Both the position numbers and the translations under genes were made by a program. The notes beneath the pieces are model-generated. The model saw nothing but the letters and a program-made list of their open reading frames with translations. It made no database searches and was not told where the DNA came from. A DNA stretch of 64,000 nucleotides from Selaginella tamariscina (taxonomy: Eukaryota; Streptophyta; Lycopodiopsida; Selaginellales; Selaginellaceae): the NCBI GenBank assembly GCA_003024785.1, contig PUQB01000015.1, forward strand, positions 1,060,501 to 1,124,500. Direction: 5' to 3'. Position 1 is the stretch's first letter. Every line of letters starts with the position of its first letter. This document shows positions 11,050 through 21,879 of the stretch, in pieces.

Positions 11050-13290
11050 TTAACAAGTGGAGTAGAAGCCATATTTGCTAAATAGCCATAGTGGATAAGT
11101 GTCCACTATGGAATTACAATCGAATCTCCCAAGGTTTAGTACAAATAACATTCCAGGTTTGAAAATTAAGGCTACGCCATACCATTTATCGACTTTGACC
11201 ACACCTTTAGCGATTGCTCGATGTGCAACATGCTTCATTGCATTAGGAACCGCATTCCTGAGGTAAGATTGAATACTTTTGCTCCTTCTGTTTTGTGTTG
11301 TATGCTGCAACAAATGATTTTAGTGTCACCAACAAAAGTGACTCCTTTGGCTTCTAGAGAAGAATGCTTCCCAAGAGTTTATAGTCCTCAATGTGAAGAT
11401 AATCAAACCTATCTTCCCAGTTGTCAGGTAGCTGTTTTAAGCAGTATGAATCATTAAATTAAAAGTGTGAATTTGAAACTTTACCATGTAGTCAGGTGGC
11501 TGTTCCTCTTCCATAGTTTGAGTGTCACTGTCAATGCATGGACCTTTTCTGTTTCCCGTGGACTATTTCCTTCTCACTCAAAGCCAGATTTGGATTCATT
11601 GCTCTCTAGCCCAATGTCCTTCTACAAATAGAAATAGAACCATACATAAACAATACATGAAATCAATACATATACATTACTTTTTGAGAATTCGGTATAG
11701 CTCGTCGTCCACCAATCAGAGTTTGCTTGGTTGACTACCTTGTTATGTCCTTTGAGTCACTACCCGTAACATCGACATCCTCAATTGTTGTAGGCTGCAG
11801 AGAGGAGGGCTTGAAAGAATTTCACAAGTGATTACAAAAAATCTTACCTTCTTTAAGATTCGCAGAGCACAGGTAACATCACTTGCTTTTTGTCTCTCCC
11901 TTCACCAATGTTATTGTCTTCAAACTTTGGATCTGTTTCACTTGACTCTGCATCTCCATGCCTCTGCACAATAAAGATTAAAATTTCTGAAATGTCCAAC
12001 ACAACGGATAACTTGCCTTTTGTGAATTTGGAATGGGGGCCATGTTGATTGGTGTGTCAATGTCCTGTAATTTGTTCCCCAGTTTCTTGGTATTGCTACC
12101 AACTGACGGCCACAATGAAGTACTTCACATTGTGAGCTCGTCATTACTTGAATGTATTGTACATAAGACATTTGATTTGTAGGAAGCTAGTGGTCAATGG
12201 CTTTAGCTTTTTTTGGTTGGACCTCACTAGTGATTGCATCAAGCTTGCTGGAACTTCCCTATTTGTTGTATCCTGCAAATTACATACTCCAACTTGTGGT
12301 TAATAATGCCACGTGACCACCCAAACAATTGTTATCAAATCAGATGATTGCAAATCTCGTTGTTTCTTGGCGGGAGGGCCCATGTTCTCAGGAGGAGGGG
12401 AGTTGTCTTTTTCTTCCTCAAAATTAGAGCTATCAAAACTTTCATCCTCGTCACATGGCCTAGTGCAGCATTCAGGCCATGCGACAAGCATCTGCATGCA
12501 AACATGAAATCTGTCAACTTGCAAATATTGAGACCATCTTACCTCTAGCTCCAGTTGAGAAACCCAGATAGGATGGCGGTCCTCTATTAACTTCAGACCT
12601 TGTTGAAATGGAATAAGCAAGTCCTTTGTTATGTGGACTTTGGTAACAATTTTGACACGTAGAACTTTGTATGGATGATCTATGTTCTCTACCTCTTCCA
12701 TGACCACGGCTATGCCAACCTGCTACAAGAAAACCCAATTCAAGTAAGGAAATATAAAGAATTAATCCATAGCTTGACTTGCCTTCTTCTCCTTCCAGTA
12801 GTGAGGCTTTAACATGTGTGCAAAGTGGAGTTGTACAAAGAATTCCATATCAACACCTTTTAACTTCCTCCCATACGCCATCAAGTCCACCATTGTTGTT
12901 TTCAAAGTATATTGCCTCTCCAAGCGTCCCTCTGCCTCTAAAGTTTGTTTCTTTTTTGTTATAGACCTCCTGAAGTGGGTGAGATTAAGGCCTATTTCCC
13001 TCTCTGCAATTGCTCTGGTTTCTGGCGAGCACTTCTAGCCGTAGAGGCGCTCAATAAGCTGCGCCCTATGTGGCTGATACTTGGCCACATGCCTTCCCTT
13101 GAACTTCACTGCCCAGAAATTGGGGAGCTCGTATCTCCTTTGTAGAGACCACTCTCCCTGCTCTCCAATCTATGGAGCATGAACTCAAACTCAAGTGCCT
13201 ACCAGTCACAGCTCACTCAGCTCCATGAATGTGCACTTTGGTTCCGTTACCGTGTATTTGAACTTTGATGCACGTTGTACTAAAGTGGGC
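11050..13290 (-). CDS. Putative multi-exon nuclear protein of unknown function
   Basis: I do not recognise this protein family. On the minus strand several exon-like blocks join through plausible splice sites. One near 13.2 kb has a KFKYTVTEPKCTF segment. One at 13.15-12.78 kb reads RYELPNFWAVKFKG...HRAQLIERLYG and ends HYWKEKK. One at 12.72-12.54 kb reads VGIAVVMEEVENIDHPYKV. One at 12.49-12.30 kb has an acidic stretch (DEDESFDSSNFEEEKD) and a basic PAKKQR that looks like a nuclear localisation signal. Likely later exons lie at 11.95-11.88 kb (ESSETDPKFEDNN) and 11.43-11.05 kb. The intron before VGIAVV would use a GC-AG donor (AAG|GCAAGT), and the one before MLVAWP is a clear GTAAGA...TGCATGCAG. 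One in-frame TAG follows IERLYG. The gene lies in the same direction as the phosphatase and methyltransferase-like genes downstream of it in coordinate, which hints at a shared locus. Exon ends are estimates. Confidence 0.45.
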
Positions 13291-13555
13291 ATGATACGTG
13301 AAAATGGGAATATAAAATAAATTACTAATTAATACTTAAGTTTTAATTATTAATTAATCATTTAATTAATATGTAATTAAGCCTTAAATATTAATTAATT
13401 AATTAATTAATCCTTCAATAACCTTACTTAGTAAGGAATATTCCTAAAATATCTTAGAATATTCATATTATTCTAAAAATAGTTTACAATAATGAAGAAA
13501 TACTATCAAACATAATTACAAATGAAATCATTTTCTTATCAACATGTTAATTTTT
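13291..13555. other. AT-rich intergenic spacer
   Basis: Very AT-rich, with repeated TTAATTAATTAA motifs near 13395-13411 and several TAGGAATATTCCTA-like short palindromes. No gene was seen. Confidence 0.45.
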
Positions 13556-14640
13556 TTATAAATACTTTCTTTCTATCATACAAAGAAATCTTTTCATTTT
13601 GTCTAAATCATCACTCTCCGGATTAATCAAATCATTTTGGTCAATATCTTGATGTTGTTGCCACCACTTAACACTCTCACGAATGCAATTGGGAGTTGCC
13701 ATCCTTGTTAATACATAAGATGTGATAAGAGAAGGTCTGCATAAAGGCTCATCTAAAAACTGACGTTCCTTAAGAATAATATTATAAAGCGCCCGGTTGC
13801 TATCCTTCATTTTATAAAATTCAATATCACGAGAAAGAAAAGCTTCAGGAAATGTATGATACGGTGGATACTGCTCACAAAAATTTTCGAGATTCTTCTT
13901 TCTGAGGCACGTATCCAAGTAGTTCACTAGCTCATCCATGATATCGATATCAGAATATGGATCGAAAGTGATTGGATGAATACAAGCAATGTTTTGGTTG
14001 AGCATAGCCTTCTGAGGAGAGTCGTCTACTACTAAGATATGTGCATTCTTCGTTATCCTTAAGCGACTGATCTCCCCATGAGTCCCAATTATTCTTTCAT
14101 TCTTGAAGAAGTATGGCTTGCTTTCCTTTCTTATATTGTGAAATTCGAGAGGTTTATGAACATTCGCTGGTCAAAAATCCAATCTTTACGAATCACCTCT
14201 TCTGCAACACTACAATGTTTCTTAAGTAAACTCAACAGCGGTGTTAAGTTATGAATCTGCATGCATGACCAAATCCCCACAAGCGCACCCATCTCCTTAA
14301 GCTTTTGAAAGAGACGATCCAACCCTGGACGAAAAATAATATCATATCGAAATTTACCATGACAAGGAATGAAATCTCCTTGTTTGATTTCTGTTTTTCT
14401 ATCCTCGGGCCTTTGTCGATGAAGCAGAACACCATTGACATCCAACAACACAATATGGCCATGAGTAACATGAGATAGCGTTGCCTCTTGAATACTTTGC
14501 AAATCACTTGTTTGCTCCCTTTCACATTTATCCGTTGCCACTATTTCGTTGCCTATCCCTTCATCATTTAATTGTACATCATCCTTACAAGATTCAGATA
14601 TTGCATGCGCTGAAGAAATTGATTTCGGAATGAAGCCAAT
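13556..14640 (-). pseudogene. FCP1/NLI-interacting-factor-like HAD phosphatase, frameshifted
   Basis: The N-terminal half (from about 14640 down to 14131) carries HAD motif I in HIVLLDVNGVLLHR: the nucleophile Asp is present, with the DxN-G-V/L form found in plant FCP1-like HAD proteins. It is followed by the substrate-side segment RPGLDRLFQKLKEMGALVGIWS, which corresponds to HAD motif II. The second half continues in another frame from about 14120 (KPYFFKNERIIGTHG), has motif III/IV in KNAHILVVDDSPQKAMLNQ with the paired Asp residues, then a helical tail ending ERKYL at 13556. The two frames meet near 14130 without room for an intron, so one small indel or sequencing error separates otherwise complete parts. 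A Met start is not certain; coding potential runs upstream of the GTG at 14541. Expected role, from the family, is a protein or small-molecule phosphatase; the target is unknown. Confidence 0.75.
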
Positions 14641-15001
14641 AAAAATGATGATGCAAAAACTGAAGTGGCCCCCATGGTAACGATGTTTTGAGCTGCATTA
14701 TTATCCATTTCCTGCATGAACTCTGTCATTCTGACATGTGGCACAAGAAATTGTCGCCAAACCCCTCTCTTACCTCATGGCAATGCTGAAAATCCATGTT
14801 CTCAATTATTTCATTACATCTGCAAAATGATAATTAGCTGACCTTAAAATTATCAAGGTATATTATTTACCTTGTTAATGTGTGACCCATGTTTGAACTA
14901 AAAGCTTCATTAATCCTTGAGAATTTATTTTCTGTACAAATATAAAAGAAATATACAAAAATGCCTTATGTTACACTCATTTACAACTATTCATCACTCT
15001 A

Positions 15002-18000
15002 TCAATTCATTATCAATTCTTCTTCGCTATTACCTTCTGAATGAGGCGAAGAAGGTCTAAGCCGCTTGTGAGATGGTTCAAGATCTTCTGCATCTTCTAT
15101 TGATGTTTCCATGGGTCCTGGAGTGTGCGAATGTTCTGTACTCCTCGAGATAACTTCCGGTCTAATATCTGATTGATGTTCGTTCTCAGACTCCGAGATT
15201 GAACCAGATTCACCTTCAGAGCTATCGCACTTATCTGGAGGGAACTTTCTCAAATACGCCTTTATGGATCGTTGGGGTACTCAGTTGAGACCCAATCTAT
15301 CCACTTGTTCAGGTCCTCAACCATGGTCTTATCCTTCAACGGCAAACACACATGTATGCCGAAGGTAACACTCCTTCAAGACGGACCCCCTAGTGCAGTA
15401 GTCAAAAACCCACGCATCACTGTGAGGACCCCTGATCAAGTTGACGATGCTCCGTGCCGCTTGACTTGTAATGTTTGGATAACGTACATTGCCGAATACG
15501 TCACTCTACCTATCGGTGTATCGGATGGAGGTTCAGGGCCGTTGGAGTGCAAACAGATGCCTGGCCAGTCATTTGGAAGCTTGAAATTGTTTGGCGCATT
15601 CCTAACAACCAAGTGAACAACAGTATCAATGCACTTGGGATTAGCATCGTTCATATAAAATCCTGTCCAACGATGTCTATTCTTCTTGGCGAAGGCGAAG
15701 GCAAAAGTATCGGTGACATGAGCAAGAATCAAGAAATAAATACCTGAAAAAGTAGGTATCAGTGAAGAGCGCAAGCATGAATTCAATAATAAATACCTTC
15801 TATGTATATGCTTGCACGGCTAAGTTTCTCCACCAGATCCTCTAGTGCCCTATCTGTCGAAAGATTTTTTGACACCCGCCGATCCATCACGAACAATTGA
15901 AACGGTTTCCTACAAGCAGTGATGTTACCCCATAAAGTCTCCGAATCTAACAACAAACATCTGTAGGGCTTGTCGTGATTCGTAGCATCCTCCTTTATAA
16001 GGTTCAATTCGGTTCTCCGCTGCTGAAGGACTGCCATAAGAGAAGGCGTCATCCCAATGTTCTCCTTTTTGGCGTTGGCGTGCAATAGATTCTTGCCTAG
16101 ATCTTCCGATTGGTTCACCCATTCGACAAGCATATCATCGTTCGTCACATGCAAATATTTGCTAACCTCTTCATATGTTGAAGTCGAGGTCCAACCCAGT
16201 TTGTGGCAGTGTATTCCCAACCACTCCTTGAAATGCCTGACCGTCTTCAACTCCATTGCCTTGAGATGAAAAGGAGAGGTTGGGCTGCTGTTATTAATTT
16301 GTAGTTTGCCAATCGATCACCAAATCAGCCAAGACTTCCATCTCCTCCATCGTTGTTCCATTTAAAGGCTTCAACCATGTGAGCTTGAATCGTTGTCCTC
16401 TTTGTAGATTGAACAGACTTAGCCTTCGGCGTCTTACTGGGTTTCTTTGCAGACTTTTCTGAGGGCTCCCCTTCACTTGTCTGCTTCTTCTTCAGTGTTT
16501 TTTGAAAAGGATTCCATAATCCCCAACCATTTGGCAAAGATCCTATCTTCGGGGCAAGAAATCAACATCATCAGAAATGATGTTTCCTTCCCGCCCACCT
16601 GGGCAAAATCAACTGCTGCAATTTCTTCAACTCTCTGAGGAAAAAGACAGATTAATATACCGGCGAGATAAATCCCGCCCAAACAATTTGCTTACCCGGT
16701 ATTCCGCAGATTGTGTATTCCCTGCGGTAGCTCTTTGTGGTCGCTGAAGAGATTCCCACACGGCTCGCGTGTGTTTAAACTTCTCCCATATTTTGCTGTT
16801 GTAGTGGTTGGTGTCGGCAGCGTCCCATTCCGCCGATAACTTATGGTACTGCTCGATTGTGAGATTCGGCTTAGCTAAAAACGCCGATCTTTTTGTCAGC
16901 TTCTCACGGGTATGCTCGGAAAGTTTTGTTGCCATCGTTCCTTTGTTGTGTTTCGAGAAGTCGTTGGGCTGCCGTTATTGTGTGCTGGCCACTAATGATG
17001 TAGTACTTGATAGATCTTTTATTCTCCGTCTGAATCTTCATGAGTTGTTCTGGTGTTGTGATCCAGACTTTGTCAGCCCTTCCTTCTTTCATAGTATGGA
17101 CACAAAACAGCATTATGTGGAACGGTATAAGAATTGTCGTCCTTCATCTTCTCCATGAGCTCAGCTACACGTTCCTGGTTGAGTGGCCTGTAATTGAAGT
17201 TTGGGTTGACGCTGCAATATTTAACCCTACAAGGATAAATCTTATCATCCAACATCATTTCCTTGTGACTTATTGCAGCATGAGATGCCACAGGTGCAGC
17301 TGACAAAACGATTGATGATTTTCTTTTGCGATCCGAATCAACATGTGTGATCCCCGACTGCAGCTGTTCTAGTGTTCTCGGCACACTCTCCAGCTCCCGA
17401 AGCTTCCTAAGCAAATTGAACGTGATCTGTAGAGAACCTGAGACCGAGCCACCTTCTCAATCTCCCTTATGATGTCGCTGTGTTCTTCTTCAATGTAAGA
17501 GGGAAGATTGCTCCACTTGCTGATTTTCTGTATTGTGAAGCAATATCTCCTGACAATACACCTACTCGATGAGTCTGAAGATCTTCGAAGTAGACATCCA
17601 GATGGATCCCCTCCATAGATGGGCTTTCGTTGAGTTGAAGAAGAACTCCAAGGTCAACATCATTAGTGAACACGTGAACGTCATTATCCACAAGTCGACA
17701 AAACCACCCGAGATTAATGTTGTAACTGACGACCTCTGGATCCGAGAACGTGACATTGGATGGAACAAGGCATATCTGTCGAGCATCGTCCAATCTGGGT
17801 TCGCAGCCTGCTTTCGGGTGCTTGACTAGCGAATCAACTTTCCATTGTTTTGCTTGTCCATGAGATGTGACAGAGGTTAATTTGACAGCACCATGGTTGC
17901 TCCAATGCGCTTCCCATTTATCTTAAAATATGGCCAAGTTGATTCCAGAATCCCCCTGCCCATCTCTTCTCCTGCTCTTGTCTTTAATGTCACCTCAATT

Positions 18001-18140
18001 CCACATCTGAATACAAAAATGATTAGTTCAAGTATCCGAGTATAACAGATTTTATTTTAATTCTTACCCAGAATTTGACGACGACTCCATACTAATGACT
18101 CGATCTCCTTGTTTGATCAAATCGTCCTTCTGCAAAATAA
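15002..18140 (-). pseudogene. ParB-like domain + DNA-methyltransferase-like protein (copy 1), intron-containing
   Basis: The gene runs from about 18140 to 15002. The first exon (DDLIKQGDRVISME) ends at a GTAAGAATT donor, and the next begins near 18007 with GIEVTLKTRAGEEMGRG. The middle (17793-17467) is an unrecognised domain. A ParB/sulfiredoxin-like fold follows: NFNYRPLNQERVAELMEKM at about 17.2 kb, then YYIISGQHTITAAQRLLE at about 16.98 kb, where the family usually has a GxHR box and this copy has GQHT. A 60-bp intron (about 16637-16696) rejoins NTQSAEYR to VEEIAAVDFAQV. The methyltransferase-like part has the order of beta-class DNA methylases: a motif IV-like FQLFVMDRRV at about 15.88 kb, then a motif I-like DAWVFDYCTRGSVLKE at about 15.37 kb. 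Both catalytic motifs are degenerate (no DPPY, no GxG). The tail (15253-15002) is acidic with a KRLRP basic patch, consistent with a nuclear protein. Two or three frameshifts are present; they may be decay or consensus errors. Confidence 0.65.
16637..16696 (-). other. Intron of the ParB-methyltransferase gene containing a degenerate palindrome copy
   Basis: Minus-strand donor GTAAGCAAATTG and acceptor TTTTTCCTCAG. Removing it joins two open frames of the same protein. At 16662-16679 the plus strand reads GGCGAGATAAATCCCGCC, a variant of the 18-bp palindrome of the arrays to the right; the identical variant occurs in array 1 at about 19593-19610. Confidence 0.65.
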
Positions 18141-18232
18141 TACACTATAAATATAAATTATATAAAAACGCACACACACTTGTATAAACCCGAATATACA
18201 AAAATAATACACAGAGAGAAGTAGACGTAATT

Positions 18233-18319
18233 AACTGTCCGAAGCTCACATTTGTGTTAGTGCAAAAGAAAGATAACATTTCGTTTTAGAACCACCACAA
18301 ATGTGAGCTCTGGACAGTT
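18233..18319. repeat. 24-bp inverted repeat upstream of the ParB-methyltransferase gene
   Basis: Left arm 18233-18256 (AACTGTCCGAAGCTCACATT...) pairs with right arm 18296-18319, matching at 22 of 24 positions (only GA versus AG differ), with a 39-nt loop. It sits between the gene's presumed 5' end and palindrome array 1. It could be a cruciform or hairpin, a tiny MITE core or a binding site; the sequence alone does not say which. Confidence 0.8.
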
Positions 18320-18429
18320 TTACATAGATTCCTAGCTTTTACTCGAAATATATGAAAGATGATAAAAGTAAATAAAATGAGATATGCAACTTATATATAC
18401 TAATACACATATATATTCACATGGAAGGT

Positions 18430-19871
18430 GCGGCGGGATTAATCTCGCCACCCCTTCAATGCCTCCTGAAAGAGTGGGCGGGATTAATCTCGCCACCTTT
18501 CTGGAGGCCTTGAACGGGAGTGCGGAATTAATCTTGCCACCCTTCTCGGTCTCAGAGAGAACTGGGCAGGATTTATTTCTCACACCCCTTCAGTGACTCC
18601 AGAAAGGAGGCGGGATTAATCTCGCCCACCATGTAAGGGATGGTTAAATGAATCCCACCCTTCCCAGTCCCCTCCATTGGTATGTTGTAAACCTTCTACG
18701 TCTAGACAGAAACGTTTGGGATTGGTCCAACTCACCAATGGAGAAAAAAGGAAGGGTGGCGGATTCATTCTCCAACAGGCATTGAAGACTCGGCGGGATT
18801 AATCCCGCCGCCCAGGGCCTTCACTCGTCCCTATGCGGCGGGATTAATCCCGCCGGACGCCAATTCCCTGCGCGGAATCGGGCGGGATTAATCCCGCCGC
18901 CTAGGCACTTCAGGCAGGCCAATGGCGGCGGGATAATCCCGCCCGATTCGCACAGGGCATTGGCGTCGGCGGGATTAATCCCGCCTCCCAGGCCCTTCAC
19001 TCGGGCCTTAGTCGGCGGGATTAATCCCGCCGAACGCCAATGCCCTGTGCGAAATCTTGCGGGATTAATCCCGCCGCCTAGGCCCTTCAGGCAGGCCAAT
19101 GGCGGCGGGATAAATCCCGCCCGATTCCGCGCAGGGCATGCGTACGCGGCGGATTAATCCCGCCCACCATGTAAGGGATGGTGAAATTAATCCCACCACC
19201 CTTCTCGGTTCCCTCCATTGGTATTTTGTAAACCTTCTCCGTCTCAGACAGAGTTAGTCGGGATTGATTCAACATACCAATGGGGTAATGAAGGTTCGGA
19301 GATTAATCTCGCCACCGGGTAATGAAGGTTCGGAGGCTAATCCCGCCGCCCTCTCGTAAATCATGCGCTCACACATATATATTGGCTGCGGCATTTTTGA
19401 ACAGGGATGGGTGGGGGCGGGATTAATCCCGCCGCCCAGGGAATTCACGCAGGACATGAACGGCGGGATTAATCCCGCCGCTCTACGACAAACCGAAGAG
19501 CGGCGGGATTAATGCCGCCCATTCCCTGTAAATGCCCTGCGTGGAATCCGGCGGATTAATCCCCCATTAGAACCTTCACACAGGCCATTGCCGGCGAGAT
19601 AAATCCCGCCGCATTCCGCGCAGGGCATGGATGAGCGGCGGGATTAATGCCCGCCGAGGCCCCTCACGCAGGCTATGGGCGGCGGGATTAATCCCGCCGC
19701 TCTTCGGTTTGTCGTAGAGCGGCGGGATTAATCCCGCCGCCCATAGCCTGCGTGAAGGGCCTCGGCGGCGGGATTAATCCCGCCGCTTCACCCATGCCTG
19801 AAGGGCCTCGGCGGCGGGATTAATCCCGCCGCCATCCAACTATATAGCGGCGGGATTAATCCCGCCGCTCG
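18430..19871. repeat. Palindrome array 1 (18-bp GGCGGGATTAATCCCGCC, about 27 copies)
   Basis: About 27 copies of the self-complementary 18-mer GGCGGGATTAATCCCGCC or close variants, centred about 42-46 bp apart, separated by roughly 27-bp spacers that vary. Perfect copies begin near 18791, 18837, 18881, 18967, 19013, 19417, 19461, 19682, 19720, 19766, 19812 and 19849. Edge copies are more decayed (ATCTCGCC, GCGGATTAATCCC), so the array is best kept in the centre and at the right end. Two related blocks of about 130 bp (near 18625-18770 and 19168-19300), with a CTCCATTGGT / ACCAATGGAG inverted pair, sit inside. Because the motif is self-complementary it reads as Gly-Gly-Ile-Asn-Pro-Ala or Ala-Gly-Leu-Ile-Pro-Pro in every open frame, so ORFs here are by-products. 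Confidence 0.95.
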
Positions 19872-19884
19872 AGGGGCTTAGCGA

Positions 19885-20676
19885 GATAAAAACACACACA
19901 TATATATGTGTGTGTGTGTATATATATGTATGTATGTATGTATGTATAGGAGTGTACGTGTGTGTGCAAGAGATAGATAAATAAATAAACTTATACAGTA
20001 CTGGTACACCTAATATGTGTGTACATAGGTATATATATGTGTGTATATGTATATCGTGTGTATGCGTGTGTGAGCGAAACAAATAAAATCATACAGATAA
20101 ACAAACACACACACACATATATATATACACAGGAGTGTGCGTGTGTGTGCAAAAGATAAAACTAATAAAATAAAAATTATACAGATAAAACACACACATA
20201 TATATGTGTGTATATAGATATATAATCTATAGAGAAAGAGAGAGAGTCTGTGAATATATAAGCATATATATAAACTAGTGTTGTATGTATGTATATATGT
20301 ATATAGGTATATATATGTTATATGTATATGTGTGTATGCGTGTGTGAGCGAAACAAATAAAATCATACAGATAAACAAAACACACACACCACACATATAC
20401 ATACACAGGAGTGTGCGTGTGTGTGCGAGAGATAAAACTAATAAATAAAATAAAATTATACAGTAAACACACACATATATTATATGTGTGTATATTATGA
20501 ATATATAAGCATATATATAAACTAGTTTGTATACTATTTGTTAATATGCATTGATTATATATATATATATATATATATATCTGTGTGTGTGTTGTGTGTG
20601 TGTGTGTGTAAAGAGTGCGCGTGTGTGTGGGAGAGATAGATCAATAAAAAAAAATTTACAGATACTGGTACACATA

Positions 20677-20751
<75 letters not shown>

Positions 20752-20973
20752 GCAAGATCAATAAAAAAAATTTACAGATACTGGTACACATAATATATGT
20801 ATGTATATATGTATATAGGTATATATATATATATGTGTATATGTATATCGTGTGTATGCGTGTGTGAGCGAAACAAATAAATCATACAGACACATATACA
20901 TACACAGGAGTGTGCGTGTGTGTGCGAGAGATAAAACTAAGAAAAAAAATTATACGCACACTCCTATACATAT

Positions 20974-21004
<31 letters not shown>
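19885..21004. repeat. (TG/CA)n, (TA)n and TATG microsatellite tract
   Basis: Long simple repeats: TGTG/TATA mixtures from 19885, a TA run at about 20556-20580, (TG)n at about 20699-20748, and (CA)n at about 20984-21003. A roughly 250-bp unit (GTGTATGCGTGTGTGAGCGAAACAAATAAAATCATACAG...) recurs near 20055, 20330 and 20850, so this is also a higher-order tandem repeat. Frames open across this tract encode only repeats and are not genes. Confidence 0.92.
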
Positions 21005-21362
21005 GATCTCACCTGTGTGCACAGCCGCCGCCGATTTCACAGCCGCCGCCTCTTGAAACCCTAAGAATATACCTAAACCCTAAAGGAATTAAATATATAT
21101 ATCAACCCTAATAGAATATTCCTTCTGAGAATATACTTAAACCCTAAAAAGAATAAAATATAGATTCGCCCTAAACGAATATTCTTTCATTATATTATTA
21201 GCGCGTGCGTGTGTGTGGGTGTATCACATACACCTCAAAAATATAAATCATGCAGGGATTTAACATGTGTGTGAAAGTTTCATGTGTACACATTGCATAT
21301 ATTAATACACATAATATATACATACACACGTGTATACACACAGACATACACACATATTACAT
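21005..21362. other. Low-complexity spacer with CCCTAAA-like blocks
   Basis: Contains CCCTAA-type fragments near 21057-21180 and further CA/TA-rich sequence. No gene was seen. Confidence 0.4.
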
Positions 21363-21390
21363 GGGTTTAGGGTTTAGGGTTTAGGGTTTT
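21363..21390 (+). repeat. Interstitial telomere-type repeat (TTTAGGG)n
   Basis: GGGTTTAGGGTTTAGGGTTT, nearly four plant-type telomere units, embedded in a CATACACA-rich tract. It is not followed by a chromosome end. Confidence 0.85.
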
Positions 21391-21830
21391 GGATTTAGGA
21401 TGGATCATGCATGGTGTGTATGTATGAGAGAAGAGAGAGTGTTGAAAAATTATTTTTGTACACATTGCATATATTAGTACACATATATACTTACACATAT
21501 TATACACAGATATACATACATAGTATATGAGAGAAGAGAGACAGTACATATTAATATGGATCATGCATGGTGTGTATTATACACACAGACATACATACAT
21601 ATTAGTACATAATATTAGAGAGACCGAGTACATATTATAGATCATGCATGGTGTGTATGTTTGAGAGAAGAGAGACAGTACATATTAACATGGATCATGC
21701 ATGGTGTGTATGTATGAGAGAAGACAGAAAGTACACATATATACATACAGAGTACACATATATACATGCACACGTGTATACACACAGACATACATACATA
21801 TTACATGAGTAAATTCATTGTGTTACATAT

Positions 21831-21871
21831 TAGGGTTTAGTTTAGGGTTTAGGGTTTAGGGTTTAGGGTTT
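21831..21871 (+). repeat. Interstitial telomere-type repeat (TTTAGGG)n, second block
   Basis: About five to six TTTAGGG units with one contracted unit (TTTAGTTTAGGG). The AGAGAAGAGAGACAGTACATATTA-type sequence between the two blocks recurs several times (21426, 21533, 21605, 21665, 21719), so both telomere blocks sit in a larger local tandem array. Confidence 0.85.
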
Positions 21872-21879
21872 GCTCCCAA

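Noticed and set aside
18233-18319. Rho-independent terminator
   Set aside because: No T-run follows the stem and the context is eukaryotic; the hairpin is reported as an inverted repeat only.
19840-21064. Open frames rich in Tyr, Ile, His and Thr in the microsatellite tract
   Set aside because: They are translations of (TA)n, (TG)n and TATG repeats on both strands.
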